Of a DNA stretch of 42,534 nucleotides, positions 29,501 through 37,374 are shown piece by piece. Numbering within the stretch: position 1 is the first letter of the stretch; the number at the start of each line of letters is the position of its first letter. The DNA lies in the IMG/VR virus record IMGVR_UViG_3300031673_000144, positions 1 through 42,534 of that record; one strand, written 5' to 3'. Source of the stretch: a virus. The notes beneath the pieces were generated by a model. That model made no database searches, had not been told where the DNA came from, and was given only the letters and a program-made list of their open reading frames with translations. The translations under genes and the position numbers were made by a program.

Positions 29501-32500
29501 CGAGAGATCAAGGCTTACGAGGCGGCGAAGGCGGAGGGGGCGATTTCAACCGAGGACGCCCTGCGGAAACTTGCGCGGGCCGTGCCGGAAGAGGTGGGCG
29601 AGGAACTGGTTGAGCGAGCGGACAAGTCGGCGGCGAGAAAGGCGGCGATCGACGCGGCACGCGAGAAGGTGCTCGCGGCGGCGGAACCGTACCTGGCGGT
29701 GGAGCGGGAAGCGTTGGAAATCGAAGGAACCGCATCCGAGAGGGAGGCGGCGGAGAAACTTGCGGTTGCCGAGCGCGAAATCGCGGCGGCGCGGCAGACG
29801 ATCAACCAACTGAAGATTCTCCAGGGCAAGGCACAAGAGCGACCGGTCGAGATCGAGGCGCTCCGAAAGGTGTTCGTGTCCATCGCCGAGCGGATGCTGC
29901 CTTTGGAGGAGCGCGGAAAACTCCTCGCCCGCGTGCGAACGCTCAAGACCGTCGTCGAGTTCACCCACGCGCTCGAACAGGCGGAGAAGTACCTCGAGCA
30001 GACCATCAAGTTGCGGATCCTCGCGCGGTACCAGCACTACGCCGGGCTCCTGGAACGGCACAAGCGGAAAATCGAGCCGGAGATTCTGGCCTTTGCGAAG
30101 AAGGCTTTAGCCGCCCGGCCGAGCGGCGGAAGGTACACCGAACTCGAACTCGACACGCTCGACGAACTTGCCGACACGGTGGAACAGACGTGGCACTGGC
30201 ATCAGACGAGCGAAAACCTGCTCGGCCTCGGCCAGTACATCCAACGGACCGAAACGGCCGAGAAGATTCTGGCCGAAGCGACCGCGGGGCGCGAACCGAT
30301 GGCACGACAGGTCGGCGTCGGAGGTCAACCGGTCGCCCCGGACATCGGGAAGGTCCACTGGTTCGGCCGCGAGGGGATTCAGTCGCTCGACACGATGATC
30401 GAGGGGCCGGCCCTGGGCGCGGTCCCCGACGGCCCGCTCTATCGGCATTTCGTCAGCCTGGTGGGGATTGAGGCGAGCGAACCGTATTACCGGCACGTCA
30501 ACGCGGGGCTCGACCACTTGGACGAGGCAATCGAACGCGAACTGGGAATGAAGCGGGACAGCCTGGAGTTTCAAGACTGGGTGCTGGAACCGCTGACGTT
30601 CGATCTGCCGACGCTCGGAAAACTGACCGGCCCGCGCGGGTACTGGGGCGCGCTTCGCAACACGCTGACCGACCCGGACTCGCTGGCCGAGATGGTGACG
30701 GAGGCCTGGTCGGGGCTCGTGTGGGAGAGCGACCTACGGATGCCGAAGTTGCGGCCGACGACCCGCGATGCCGATGCCTTTCTGGCTCAGTGGGCGGAGC
30801 GCGAGCCGCAAGCCGACGAGGTGGCGAAGGCCGCCAAACAATACATCAACCGGAAGGAGCACTTCAAGGCCCTCAGCGAAAAGAACCATGAGATTTTCGG
30901 GCTCTATTTTCCCCCAAGCACCGGCCAGTACTGGGGACGAAGGCGAAACGTCAAGACGGAGGGGCGACTGGACCTTCCCGGCTGGCTCGGCGGCGAGGGC
31001 GACCTACTGATCTCGCAACCGGGCCGGTACAAGGCGCGGACGGGGAGCAAGGCCTCGCTCATCATCGGGAGTTTCATAGACCAGTACATGTCCTCGCTCT
31101 ACGAGGACGCGGCGTTTCTCGCCTACGGGACGCCGGTCCAAAACGCGCTGAAACTGCTGAAGGCCCCGCTGGAACACGGAGACCGGCGGATGACGCTCGA
31201 GGCCTGGCTCCAGGAGTATCACGGGACCAGTTTCGGCAACGCCCTTCGGGGCCAACTGCGGCACATCATGGAATCGCGCCGTCTCTCGCCCGTCCGTTAC
31301 GGCGAGGGCCCGCCGACCGGCGCAGCGCGCAAGGTTTTGGGAGCGACCCGGCGGGCCGTTCTCATGAGTCCGTGGCCGTGGGTCAGCCAGTTGCCGTCGG
31401 GCCTGGCCGCCGCATCCGACACGTTGCGGCCGGTCACGCTCGGCAGCACCCTTTCGGGGATGCGCCGGTCGCTTCTGTCCGGCGAGTTCTCCGGCCTGAG
31501 GGACCTCCTGGAAAGCCGCTCGGCGACGCTTCGCTGGCGCTGGCACGAAGCGAGGGCCGAGTCCATCATCGGAACGCAGACCGAGGCGGGGAGCATTTCA
31601 CACAAGAAGGGGTGGAGGCGCGTCCAGAGGACCGTCCGGTCGATACTGAAACCGCTCATGCACTTCGACTGCAAGGCGATTGTGGGAGACTTCGCCGGGG
31701 CGATCGAGGACCAACTCGCGGCGCGTTCCATCCCGATCCGCGGGCGGCTTCTGGATGTCCTGAACGGCCTGCCCGAGGCGCAGAAGGAGGAGATCATCAA
31801 GGCGGCGGTGGACCACGTTCACTGGCTGGTGCCGCGCACGCAACCCAACCTGGACCCGGCCTACGATTCGGGCATCAAGCGCGAAGCGAAGAAAAGCCTG
31901 TTCTGGACCGTGCTGACGTATTTCACCAACTTCCGCAACCGGATGGTCAACATGGCCATCCGCCTCGCCCACGAGTATCGGCGGACGGGAAACCTGAAGA
32001 AGTTGCTGGCGGGGCTTGTGCCGCTTTTCATGATCACCCTGGCCTATACCCTCAAGGGCAAGACACAGCGGGCCATCAGCGGAGGGAAGACCCCGTTGGG
32101 TGGGATCGGCGGCGACCTCGCCGAGAACGCACTGGGAAACCTGTACGGCGCCGGCGAGGTCGCCCACGCCCTACGGGCGCGGAGCGGATACGCGGCCCGG
32201 TTGCGGGGGATCCCGGCGGCGTCAGCCATCACCGATGTCCTCGGGGGCTTGGTCGAAATGCGACGGATGATCACCGACGGGCCCAAGGTGCGCGGCCCCG
32301 CCGCATGGCGGGCGACGAAGGGCCTGGTGCGCGGGACGGGCATGATGCTGGGACTGCCGACGCCGATCCTTTTCAGCCTGATCCGATCCATGGGCCGGAT
32401 CGGCGAGGGAGAACCGGCCGAGGAGAAAAAGGCGGACCTGGAGTCGCTGGCCTGGAAGGCGAGCGGCGAGGGCGCCGGGGCGGCGGCGGCGGTTGAGAAA

Positions 32501-32833
32501 CTTAAAGTCGCTGGCATGACATTTACTCAAGCCCGGCTCGCTCTGCGTGCGGCGATGCAGGCGCGGGGCGACCGGAGCGCCAAGGCGTGGTTCGAGCGGT
32601 CGCGTGCGCTCAGGAAGGCATGGTACGGGACGGACGGGGCGGTGCCGGCAGGCGAACGGCAGGCCGGCCTATCCAGGAGTCGGGCAAGAGGGGGATTGCC
32701 CGTCCTGGGGCAATCTGGCGCGTCGTTCGGAGCGGCCGGCGTAGAAAATAGGCGTTTGGGCGGATTTCGAGGGGAAACGGCACCGGCGTTCCCCGGACGA
32801 ACGGGGCGAGGCGGGGCCCTGACGCGGGCCTGA
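26567..32833 (+). CDS. 2,088-residue internal virion / ejection-type protein with E3-binding-like motif
   Basis: The largest gene. Residues 5-17 (RAILARLRAEQG) recur near 116-126 (RAVLDRLRVEQG). About 44-100 carry WYSERVRFLASKG and DPDAPEHFYDYRKAMRAGAE, a phrase repeatedly found in phage internal virion proteins. Gly/Ala-rich hydrophobic segments lie around 203-350 and LLAGLVPLFMITLAYTLKG near 1,812, suitable for entering membranes. About 659-695 contain LGIDLAAVRGTGRKGQIL then RKDV, close to the peripheral-subunit-binding (E3-binding) domain of 2-oxoacid dehydrogenases. Long charged helical regions fill the middle. No lysozyme motif was spotted. It probably is ejected to form a DNA conduit. 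Confidence 0.7.
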   Translation: MIDTRAILARLRAEQGPLPAPAAPSSGMAANVGVRAGGDEGRFRQWYSERVRFLASKGQRLNPDPDAPEHFYDYRKAMRAGAEPTLTEHGDYRWPDLGKLPGHPVPPEIPPAPNPRAVLDRLRVEQGAAAPTGRDLMAAPALNPPRFFWESERPESKLPPAEPRKVTVGEAVEEMRSGRAASYYKDASGQYVPAGEEPWYVRAPMALASGMASIPAIVPGLYAKTGLPGAEAVGEYVAKPLAAIGGAEPSVFREGAGALATPEWWSGVAGGLAGYGVFAAPAVGKLIPKGAGLLRQMAATVPAFGALGGLEAAARPETTGRDIMLGAATGAAAGAVLPPVGKAVGYVFRRGAARLAKIGAPKAALKAREGYVRAWVAEQAGKGPAAATKNAEHRYISALRRLPAEQHGTHLQQAKSMAMARILEAAPAGAVRGPTEIKFGRALEAGGMWGFESKQIADLKTQLDAALQQARAQGKEPVLRRMSAETWATLKRQWQKSAEAFREFWSGKLPADPAKRAVTLNFRLQAATAGAQYRTAPAGGTEAEYLSFLAPETVAKAPAGAGMKLYGGVPADPAEFIRLAQTVGDISQPVAVRILESLGKHGGSVVRATVAALVAQGMPREAAEGVARNLAEAFAKPAPPAAAEAMVGKPAEAAPAPTKAAEIQARKLGIDLAAVRGTGRKGQILRKDVADAAKIRTIREKSERVGAPLRPGTVLEQTRQALEDEGLPTRAETPGVPQERRTPAGEADKEGEIAPARGRQAAPRPQKPPITAAGRVPLAPTRLASKRAGAEQPPAGEEVPFEILAKGAPRAAPTVQAFDRMEAPELVRMLGKVSGPYGGSVAETKEVGQAVKALRQEIKNDKVGEAADRKYLEQMQAAYPDISAGGEGVGEEGGGLLGLLGDARIIYGKGVELGVEIEEAVVGLPKALRRHFIHVKYANVKGGAGAMTIEALNHYWMTRTDTPAADAPSLSETFDNLMREIKAYEAAKAEGAISTEDALRKLARAVPEEVGEELVERADKSAARKAAIDAAREKVLAAAEPYLAVEREALEIEGTASEREAAEKLAVAEREIAAARQTINQLKILQGKAQERPVEIEALRKVFVSIAERMLPLEERGKLLARVRTLKTVVEFTHALEQAEKYLEQTIKLRILARYQHYAGLLERHKRKIEPEILAFAKKALAARPSGGRYTELELDTLDELADTVEQTWHWHQTSENLLGLGQYIQRTETAEKILAEATAGREPMARQVGVGGQPVAPDIGKVHWFGREGIQSLDTMIEGPALGAVPDGPLYRHFVSLVGIEASEPYYRHVNAGLDHLDEAIERELGMKRDSLEFQDWVLEPLTFDLPTLGKLTGPRGYWGALRNTLTDPDSLAEMVTEAWSGLVWESDLRMPKLRPTTRDADAFLAQWAEREPQADEVAKAAKQYINRKEHFKALSEKNHEIFGLYFPPSTGQYWGRRRNVKTEGRLDLPGWLGGEGDLLISQPGRYKARTGSKASLIIGSFIDQYMSSLYEDAAFLAYGTPVQNALKLLKAPLEHGDRRMTLEAWLQEYHGTSFGNALRGQLRHIMESRRLSPVRYGEGPPTGAARKVLGATRRAVLMSPWPWVSQLPSGLAAASDTLRPVTLGSTLSGMRRSLLSGEFSGLRDLLESRSATLRWRWHEARAESIIGTQTEAGSISHKKGWRRVQRTVRSILKPLMHFDCKAIVGDFAGAIEDQLAARSIPIRGRLLDVLNGLPEAQKEEIIKAAVDHVHWLVPRTQPNLDPAYDSGIKREAKKSLFWTVLTYFTNFRNRMVNMAIRLAHEYRRTGNLKKLLAGLVPLFMITLAYTLKGKTQRAISGGKTPLGGIGGDLAENALGNLYGAGEVAHALRARSGYAARLRGIPAASAITDVLGGLVEMRRMITDGPKVRGPAAWRATKGLVRGTGMMLGLPTPILFSLIRSMGRIGEGEPAEEKKADLESLAWKASGEGAGAAAAVEKLKVAGMTFTQARLALRAAMQARGDRSAKAWFERSRALRKAWYGTDGAVPAGERQAGLSRSRARGGLPVLGQSGASFGAAGVENRRLGGFRGETAPAFPGRTGRGGALTRA

Positions 32834-32853
32834 AGGCCCGGAGGAGAGATGCG

Positions 32854-33138
32854 ATGGCGAAGACACTGGTTCCACTCACGACTTCGGGCAAGGTGACGAC
32901 GGCGGCCGACGCGGCGGTGACGCTGATCACGGTGCCGGCGGGGGCGCGGTACACCAGCGTCCTCTTCCGGAACTACTCGGTGAACGACGCCCTCGTGTCG
33001 ATCGACGGCGGGACCGTGTGGATCCCGCTGGGCGCCGGAGAGTCGGCGGGGTTCCAGGACGTCCAGATCTGGAAGACGGTGCAGGTGAAGAACGCGGGCG
33101 CGGGCCTCAACGTAACGGTGTCGGCGGAGATCTGGTAA
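32854..33138 (+). CDS. Small beta-rich virion-type protein
   Basis: A 94-residue all-beta protein, MAKTLVPLTTSGKVTTAADA..., with strands VTLITVPAGARYTSVLFRNY, TVWIPLGAGESAGFQ and VQVKNAGAGLNVTVSAEIW. It resembles short phage decoration or fibre-associated proteins and is like the 87-residue protein at 18150 in size and style but not in clear sequence. CCGGAGGAGAG precedes ATG 32854. It follows the giant gene by 20 bases. Probably structural; no firm family. Confidence 0.55.
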   Translation: MAKTLVPLTTSGKVTTAADAAVTLITVPAGARYTSVLFRNYSVNDALVSIDGGTVWIPLGAGESAGFQDVQIWKTVQVKNAGAGLNVTVSAEIW

Positions 33139-33154
33139 TACAACGGAAACGGCT

Positions 33155-33253
33155 ATCCGCAGATGACGCAGATGACGCAGATGAACGCAGATAAATATAT
33201 GGGAACAAAAACAGCACTGCTGTCATCTGCGTAAATCTGCGTAATCTGCGGAT
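33155..33253. repeat. Palindromic 'ATCCGCAGAT' element (REP/MITE-like)
   Basis: Left arm 33155-33183 (ATCCGCAGATGACGCAGATG then ACGCAGATG) and right arm 33224-33253 (CATCTGCGTAAATCTGCGTA then ATCTGCGGAT) are inverted repeats with few mismatches around a 40-base A/T-rich centre. 'CGCAGAT' units of this kind are dispersed in many environmental bacterial genomes. It fills most of the 156-bp gap 33139-33294 and separates structural genes from the signal-peptide genes. No transposase is present. Confidence 0.75.
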
Positions 33254-33294
33254 TGGGGTTGAAGGCCAAGGGAAACACGGGAAGGAGAGCGAAG

Positions 33295-33750
33295 ATGAAA
33301 AAGCGAATCGTTTTGGCCGTGGCAGGCGCGGTGTTGCTGGGGCTGGGTGTCCTGGCCTCGATGGGGCAGGTCGGCGGCCTGACCAACGTTTTCTTGAAGG
33401 CCATGGCGGCGGACCTGAATGAGTTGACGGACGCGCCGGTCGCCAAGACGCTTACGCCCCTGGTGAAAGAGGTCGGGACCAGCGGGATAGGCGTGCCGCT
33501 CGTGGCGTCCGAAACCTTCGCGCGAAAAGCGTACCTGACGGCAAAGAAAACGGCTGGCGCGAACACGGGGCTGGTCTATATCGGCGATAGCACCGTGGAC
33601 GTTGCCGGACCTCAGCAGAACCAACTTGCGCCGGGAGATTTTATTGTTATCGACTTCGGCCCCGGAACCAAGTTCGACCTCGCCCTAGTCTACATCGACT
33701 GCGCTGCGGGCAACACAGATGGCGTAACGGGCTGGTACGTCGCGCCGTGA
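33295..33750 (+). CDS. Secreted-type protein with Sec signal peptide
   Basis: A 151-residue protein. MKKRIVLAVAGAVLLGLGVL is a clear signal peptide or anchor; the rest is beta-rich (KTAGANTGLVYIGDSTVDVA, APGDFIVIDFGPGTKFDLAL). A signal peptide is unusual for a virion protein and suggests export from the infected cell, or a leader removed during assembly. GGAAGGAGAGCGAAG precedes ATG 33295; upstream in-frame codons lie in the repeat element. The next gene also has a signal peptide, so the two may act together outside the membrane. Family not recognised. Confidence 0.6.
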   Translation: MKKRIVLAVAGAVLLGLGVLASMGQVGGLTNVFLKAMAADLNELTDAPVAKTLTPLVKEVGTSGIGVPLVASETFARKAYLTAKKTAGANTGLVYIGDSTVDVAGPQQNQLAPGDFIVIDFGPGTKFDLALVYIDCAAGNTDGVTGWYVAP

Positions 33751-33778
33751 CCTGGGCCTGAACTGAGGAGGTTTCGTC

Positions 33779-35764
33779 ATGAAGCGCATTTTGCTTGCGG
33801 TTTTCCTGCTGCTCGCCTTCGCGGTTCCGGCGTGGGGGGGCGCAACCAATGATGTTGATGTCTATTGGACCGGCGAGGATTACGCCGCCGATGGGAACAC
33901 CTACGATTTTCAGAATCCCACCGGCAACAACTGGCGACTCGTGTCCGACGATTCGCCCTTGGGAGCGGGGAACTTCCCCGGCGCGACCGGCTGCACGCTG
34001 AACTTCCTCGACAGCGCCCTCCTGGTCGTCGGTGGTCTTCCCGGCACGAACCTGCCCAACGCAGGCGAATCCTTCATCCTCGTGATTCGGGACGATGGGG
34101 AACCGGGATGGGATACTAATTTGCTCGATTTCTGCGGGGTGGGCAACTGGTCGTATTCGGCTTTGACTATTGGGGGTCCGCTAGAGCATAACTCTATTGT
34201 TTCCATCACCAAAGATTCTGCCGTTGGCGGGACCATAACGGTGTGGGCTGGCCCCATCATCAAAGTTGACCTAGCCAATGCCAGTATAACAGCAGAATCG
34301 GGTTCCTTTTTGTTCGCGGTTTATGGAATAGATGTAGCGCTAACGCAGAAACTGACGACCAAAATTGGAAGTTGCTTGCTTGTTGACCTGGGAACACTTA
34401 CTCTCAACGGCGGATGTGATTTAGCAGGAACATTGAGACTTCTTGATGGGGCCATCATTGATGCCGTTTCACCCATCGTCGTCACGGCGGACGGGGTGGA
34501 AGTGGATTGGGACTATGACCACTGGGCGGGAGGACCAGGAACGCTTTATGGTGGATTCAATGCTGCGGGGTTTTCGGTCACGCACACCAACACCACCGGC
34601 GCGACGCTCACTTGCGACCAGGCGGGCGACCTCGAACTCGGCGGCGACGCGACCGGCCTCGCGGTCACAATCTCGGCGGCGGTTGACCTCGACGGCGATA
34701 TGGACATCTATTCCCTCGCGATGGGGGCGAACGTCACCTGCGCTGCAGCGCGGGCGACTACTGTCGGGGCGGGCGGGTTCGAGATGACCGCCGGAATCTT
34801 GACCGGCGAACTCGACGTGGACCTCTCCGCTGCGGCGGGGGCGGGTGCCTACACGCAGACCGATGGAACCATCGCGGCGGATGCGGTGCTGAATGTGACG
34901 ACCGGCACGGGCGGGTTCACCTACGCTGCGGGGACGTTGACGGGGAATATAGACATAACGACGGGCGCGGCGACGACGACCGCTGTTTGGGATACAACCA
35001 CTAACAAGTTTCGGACCTTGACCATCAACGCCTCAATCACCCCCTCGGGAAAGATTCGATGCAAGGCTCTGGCGGGTGCGGCCGCCATCGTGACGGATAC
35101 CAACAAAGATATCAGGTTGTATCCCATCGCCAACGATTTTTGGACGTACACCGGAACACTCAGCGGGGCCGGAGGAGCCACCATTGGCCTACCCGCTTCG
35201 CGCTCGAACTCAGACGCGATTGAACTCTCCAATTCGCCGCTTATTGTTTTCACCGAAATAACTTCAGGCACGACAACGCTGACGGCGGGAACGGTAAGTA
35301 CCGGGACAGGCGCGCTGTCTGTGTATGCGGCGGCGGGCGCCAACCCGGTGACAGTGGCGGGACTTTCGACGAGCGCCTTGACCTGCTCGACGGTTGCGCT
35401 TGGTAATCCATCGCTCACAAATCAAGGCGGTTCGCTGACGCTGCGGCCTGGCGTCCATGTCGTCACCAGCACGATTGCGCGAGGCGCGGTGGCAACGACC
35501 AACAACGTCTTCAACCCGCAAGGGCGGGTCATTCTCGGCGGGACCATGACGGGGACGGGCATCGTCGTGACGCCGACCTACGAGGGCGAGATCGACTGTG
35601 GCGGCACGGCTCGGGTGACGGCGGTGACGAGCACGGGCAGGCGGCTTGTCGTGCGGCGGGCCGTGGATGCTGCGGGCGCGCCCGTGCGGTCGTGGAATGG
35701 TGACTCTTGTACCAACGTGCGATTCTTGGGTCGCAAGAAAATCGGCGCACCGGGCGTCAACTAG
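33779..35764 (+). CDS. Large secreted beta-repeat (adhesin/fibre-like) protein
   Basis: A 661-residue protein. Signal peptide MKRILLAVFLLLAFAVPAWG is followed by a Thr/Gly/Ala-rich, repetitive beta structure (about residues 130-580, with phrases such as LTLNGGCDLAGTLRLLDGAI and TGAGGFTYAAGTLTGNIDIT-like units), as in beta-helical adhesins and tail fibres. The C terminus is basic (RRLVVRRAVDAAGAPVRSWN). About 34130-34460 is clearly more A/T-rich than the rest, hinting at separate origin. Candidates are a host-derived surface protein, or a receptor-binding fibre with a leader. AACTGAGGAGGTTTCGTC precedes the ATG. Confidence 0.6.
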   Translation: MKRILLAVFLLLAFAVPAWGGATNDVDVYWTGEDYAADGNTYDFQNPTGNNWRLVSDDSPLGAGNFPGATGCTLNFLDSALLVVGGLPGTNLPNAGESFILVIRDDGEPGWDTNLLDFCGVGNWSYSALTIGGPLEHNSIVSITKDSAVGGTITVWAGPIIKVDLANASITAESGSFLFAVYGIDVALTQKLTTKIGSCLLVDLGTLTLNGGCDLAGTLRLLDGAIIDAVSPIVVTADGVEVDWDYDHWAGGPGTLYGGFNAAGFSVTHTNTTGATLTCDQAGDLELGGDATGLAVTISAAVDLDGDMDIYSLAMGANVTCAAARATTVGAGGFEMTAGILTGELDVDLSAAAGAGAYTQTDGTIAADAVLNVTTGTGGFTYAAGTLTGNIDITTGAATTTAVWDTTTNKFRTLTINASITPSGKIRCKALAGAAAIVTDTNKDIRLYPIANDFWTYTGTLSGAGGATIGLPASRSNSDAIELSNSPLIVFTEITSGTTTLTAGTVSTGTGALSVYAAAGANPVTVAGLSTSALTCSTVALGNPSLTNQGGSLTLRPGVHVVTSTIARGAVATTNNVFNPQGRVILGGTMTGTGIVVTPTYEGEIDCGGTARVTAVTSTGRRLVVRRAVDAAGAPVRSWNGDSCTNVRFLGRKKIGAPGVN

Positions 35765-35775
35765 GGAGCGGGTCA

Positions 35776-36000
35776 ATGGCGACGGCGGAAGAACGGTTGG
35801 CGACGCTGGAAGCCGAGGTTGGGTCGGCGAACACCAAACTGGACCGCATCGAAACAGCACTCCTGGGAAACGGTGCGCCCGGCCTGGTGGTGCGCGTGGA
35901 CCGGCTGGAGCACGGGCGCAAGGCATGGCTGGTGATTGCCGCGCCGACGGCGCTTGCCATCATCGGCGTGTGCCTGCGGGCAATAATTTGGGGGTTCTGA
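35776..36000 (+). CDS. Coiled-coil membrane protein (XhlA/holin-accessory-like)
   Basis: A 74-residue protein. Residues 5-48 form a coiled coil (EERLATLEAEVGSANTKLDR, VRVDRLEHGRK) and 50-72 a single C-terminal membrane helix (AWLVIAAPTALAIIGVCLRA). This layout matches small phage lysis-accessory proteins of the XhlA/hemolysin type. It starts 12 bases after the beta-repeat gene and precedes the holin-like gene, placing it at the head of the lysis region. GGGAGCGGGTCA precedes the ATG. Confidence 0.65.
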   Translation: MATAEERLATLEAEVGSANTKLDRIETALLGNGAPGLVVRVDRLEHGRKAWLVIAAPTALAIIGVCLRAIIWGF

Positions 36001-36033
36001 GTCAAAGAGCGGGGGGATGAAAGGAGAGCAGGG

Positions 36034-36744
36034 ATGACCGAAGAACTGAAGTTGCTGGTAGTGCCGCTCGTGGCGGCGCTGATGATGGCGGTGAAGATGT
36101 TGCCGCCCTTGCAGCCTGAGGCGCGGCGGTGGGCCCTGCCGTGGATCGCCATGATCCTCGGCGTGGGGGCCTGCGTGCTCCTCTCGGAGCCGCTGACCCG
36201 GATGGTGGTTTTTCAGGGGATCGTGTACGGCCTCGCGGCAGCTGGTCTGTACGATGCGGCGGGCAAGCCGGCCGTGGCGGCGATCATCGCCAACAAGAAC
36301 GGGGCGATGCTCCTCTTGTGCGGGGGCCTGGTCCTCGTGGCCGGGTGCTCGGTGCATCCGGCGACGATAAGGGTCCTCGAGTTCGAGCGCGAGTGCCTGG
36401 ACAGCGAGGAGATCGAGGTCTATGCCCGGTACCAGGCCGACCGGGCGGTCATCGAGGCGTCAATCGAGAACATCTGGAACGCCTGCTATGCCGACATCGA
36501 GGCGCACCAGCCGCCGGATCCCGCCTGGACACTCACGACCATCAAGGGCACCCGGGCCGCGACCGACCTCCTGGACGACCGGCTCGCCGCGCTGGTGGAA
36601 GCCCGGCTCATCGCCCTCGACAACCTCGCGGCACGCAAGGAGGTTCTCTCCCGCGCCGCGGCTCTGGTCGAAAAGAGCCAACAATGGCCGGCGGATGCGA
36701 AAGAGTGGGCGGCGGAACTCCGCGAACTGCTCGAAAAGAAATAG
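36034..36744 (+). CDS. Holin-like protein fused to a lipoprotein-like domain
   Basis: A 236-residue protein with four hydrophobic segments: about 5-23, 33-50, 57-75 and 91-105. The first three match a small three-helix holin that would permeabilise the inner membrane. The fourth ends LVLVAGCSV, a lipobox with Cys105, followed by about 130 helical residues (LEFERECLDSEEIEVYARYQ and onwards), like an outer-membrane spanin subunit. ATG 36307 (Met92) could start the lipoprotein alone. A fused holin-lipoprotein, or a two-start gene, is unusual. AAAGGAGAGCAGGG precedes ATG 36034. Confidence 0.65.
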   Translation: MTEELKLLVVPLVAALMMAVKMLPPLQPEARRWALPWIAMILGVGACVLLSEPLTRMVVFQGIVYGLAAAGLYDAAGKPAVAAIIANKNGAMLLLCGGLVLVAGCSVHPATIRVLEFERECLDSEEIEVYARYQADRAVIEASIENIWNACYADIEAHQPPDPAWTLTTIKGTRAATDLLDDRLAALVEARLIALDNLAARKEVLSRAAALVEKSQQWPADAKEWAAELRELLEKK

Positions 36745-36813
36745 CCGCACGGCGTAGCGGAACCGGCGGCCGACTGGCAACCTGAACCCCTGAAAATCAG
36801 AAGGGAAAAGACC

Positions 36814-37077
36814 ATGAGTTTCGACCCGAAGGAAGTCATCGAAAAAGCGACCGGCGAGGCGATTGATGCGTTTTACGCCTCGCGCCCCAACCTGAAGCGC
36901 GCCATCGAGGCCGTGCCGAAACTCCGCGACGAGCAGGTGGAGTCGCTTCGCAAGACGCCCGCCTATCAGGCGCTGCTGGCGGGGGTTACGAAAGCCGAGC
37001 AGGCGGCCGACACTTTCACGGCGGTCCAGGCGATCGTGGCCGCGGTGATACCGGCTCTCCTCGGCCGGGGTGCGTAG
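36814..37077 (+). CDS. Small hypothetical helical protein
   Basis: An 87-residue protein, MSFDPKEVIEKATGEAIDAF..., helical with a weakly hydrophobic C terminus (AVQAIVAAVIPALLGRGA) that could associate with a membrane. AGAAGGGAAAAGACC precedes ATG 36814. It follows the holin-like gene by 69 bases and ends exactly where the 45-bp tandem repeat begins, so its 3' end may have been shaped by that expansion. A lysis-accessory role is possible, not shown. Confidence 0.5.
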   Translation: MSFDPKEVIEKATGEAIDAFYASRPNLKRAIEAVPKLRDEQVESLRKTPAYQALLAGVTKAEQAADTFTAVQAIVAAVIPALLGRGA

Positions 37078-37175
37078 GCGGACGCCCGTCTCGCCCTGGC
37101 TCGAGGCCTGTCGGCCGCCGAGGCGGACGCCCGTCTCGCCCTGGCTCGAGGCCTGTCGGTCGCCGAGGCGGACGC
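37076..37175 (+). repeat. 45-bp tandem repeat, two full copies and a partial third
   Basis: The unit AGGCGGACGCCCGTCTCGCC continuing CTGGCTCGAGGCCTGTCGG(C/T)CGCCG is at 37076-37120 and 37121-37165, with a partial third copy from 37166. The first two copies differ by one base. It starts within the last codons of the preceding gene. There is no spacer structure. It may be a recombination product, a binding array or a decoy; copy number could vary between isolates. Confidence 0.8.
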
Positions 37176-37308
37176 CGCTGGCGCCAGCAACCGCCGCGGG
37201 GTCGGGGGGAAGTGGTGTAGAATCGGCGCGCGCCTTTTCGGCGGGAGAGGCGCGAAAAAAAACTCCGCGCGAAGCGTCCGCATAAGTCCCTGCCATTTCA
37301 GCACTTAG

Positions 37309-37326
37309 GCGATTTCCGGAAATCGC
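37309..37326. promoter_or_regulatory. Perfect 18-bp palindrome GCGATTTCCGGAAATCGC
   Basis: This perfect inverted repeat lies 13 bases before the -35 of the promoter-like site at 37340. Its size and position suit a dimeric activator or repressor binding site for the structured region downstream. Confidence 0.5.
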
Positions 37327-37339
37327 TCCCGGAATTGTC

Positions 37340-37368
37340 TTGACTTGTCCCCGCCAAATGCCGATGAT
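37340..37368 (+). promoter_or_regulatory. Promoter-like site (TTGACT, 17 bp, GATGAT)
   Basis: TTGACT (37340-37345), 17 bases, GATGAT (37363-37368), with matches at five and four of six positions to the sigma70 consensus. It precedes a 330-base gene-free, strongly folded stretch. Confidence 0.5.
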
Positions 37369-37374
37369 GCCGGT

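Noticed and set aside
33155-33253. CRISPR-like repeats
   Set aside because: The short CGCAGAT units have no spacers of uniform length and form two arms of one palindrome.
37076-37175. CRISPR array or minus-strand gene with 15-residue repeats (36460-37521)
   Set aside because: The 45-bp units are directly adjacent without spacers; the minus-strand frame mirrors plus-strand genes and has no start signals.
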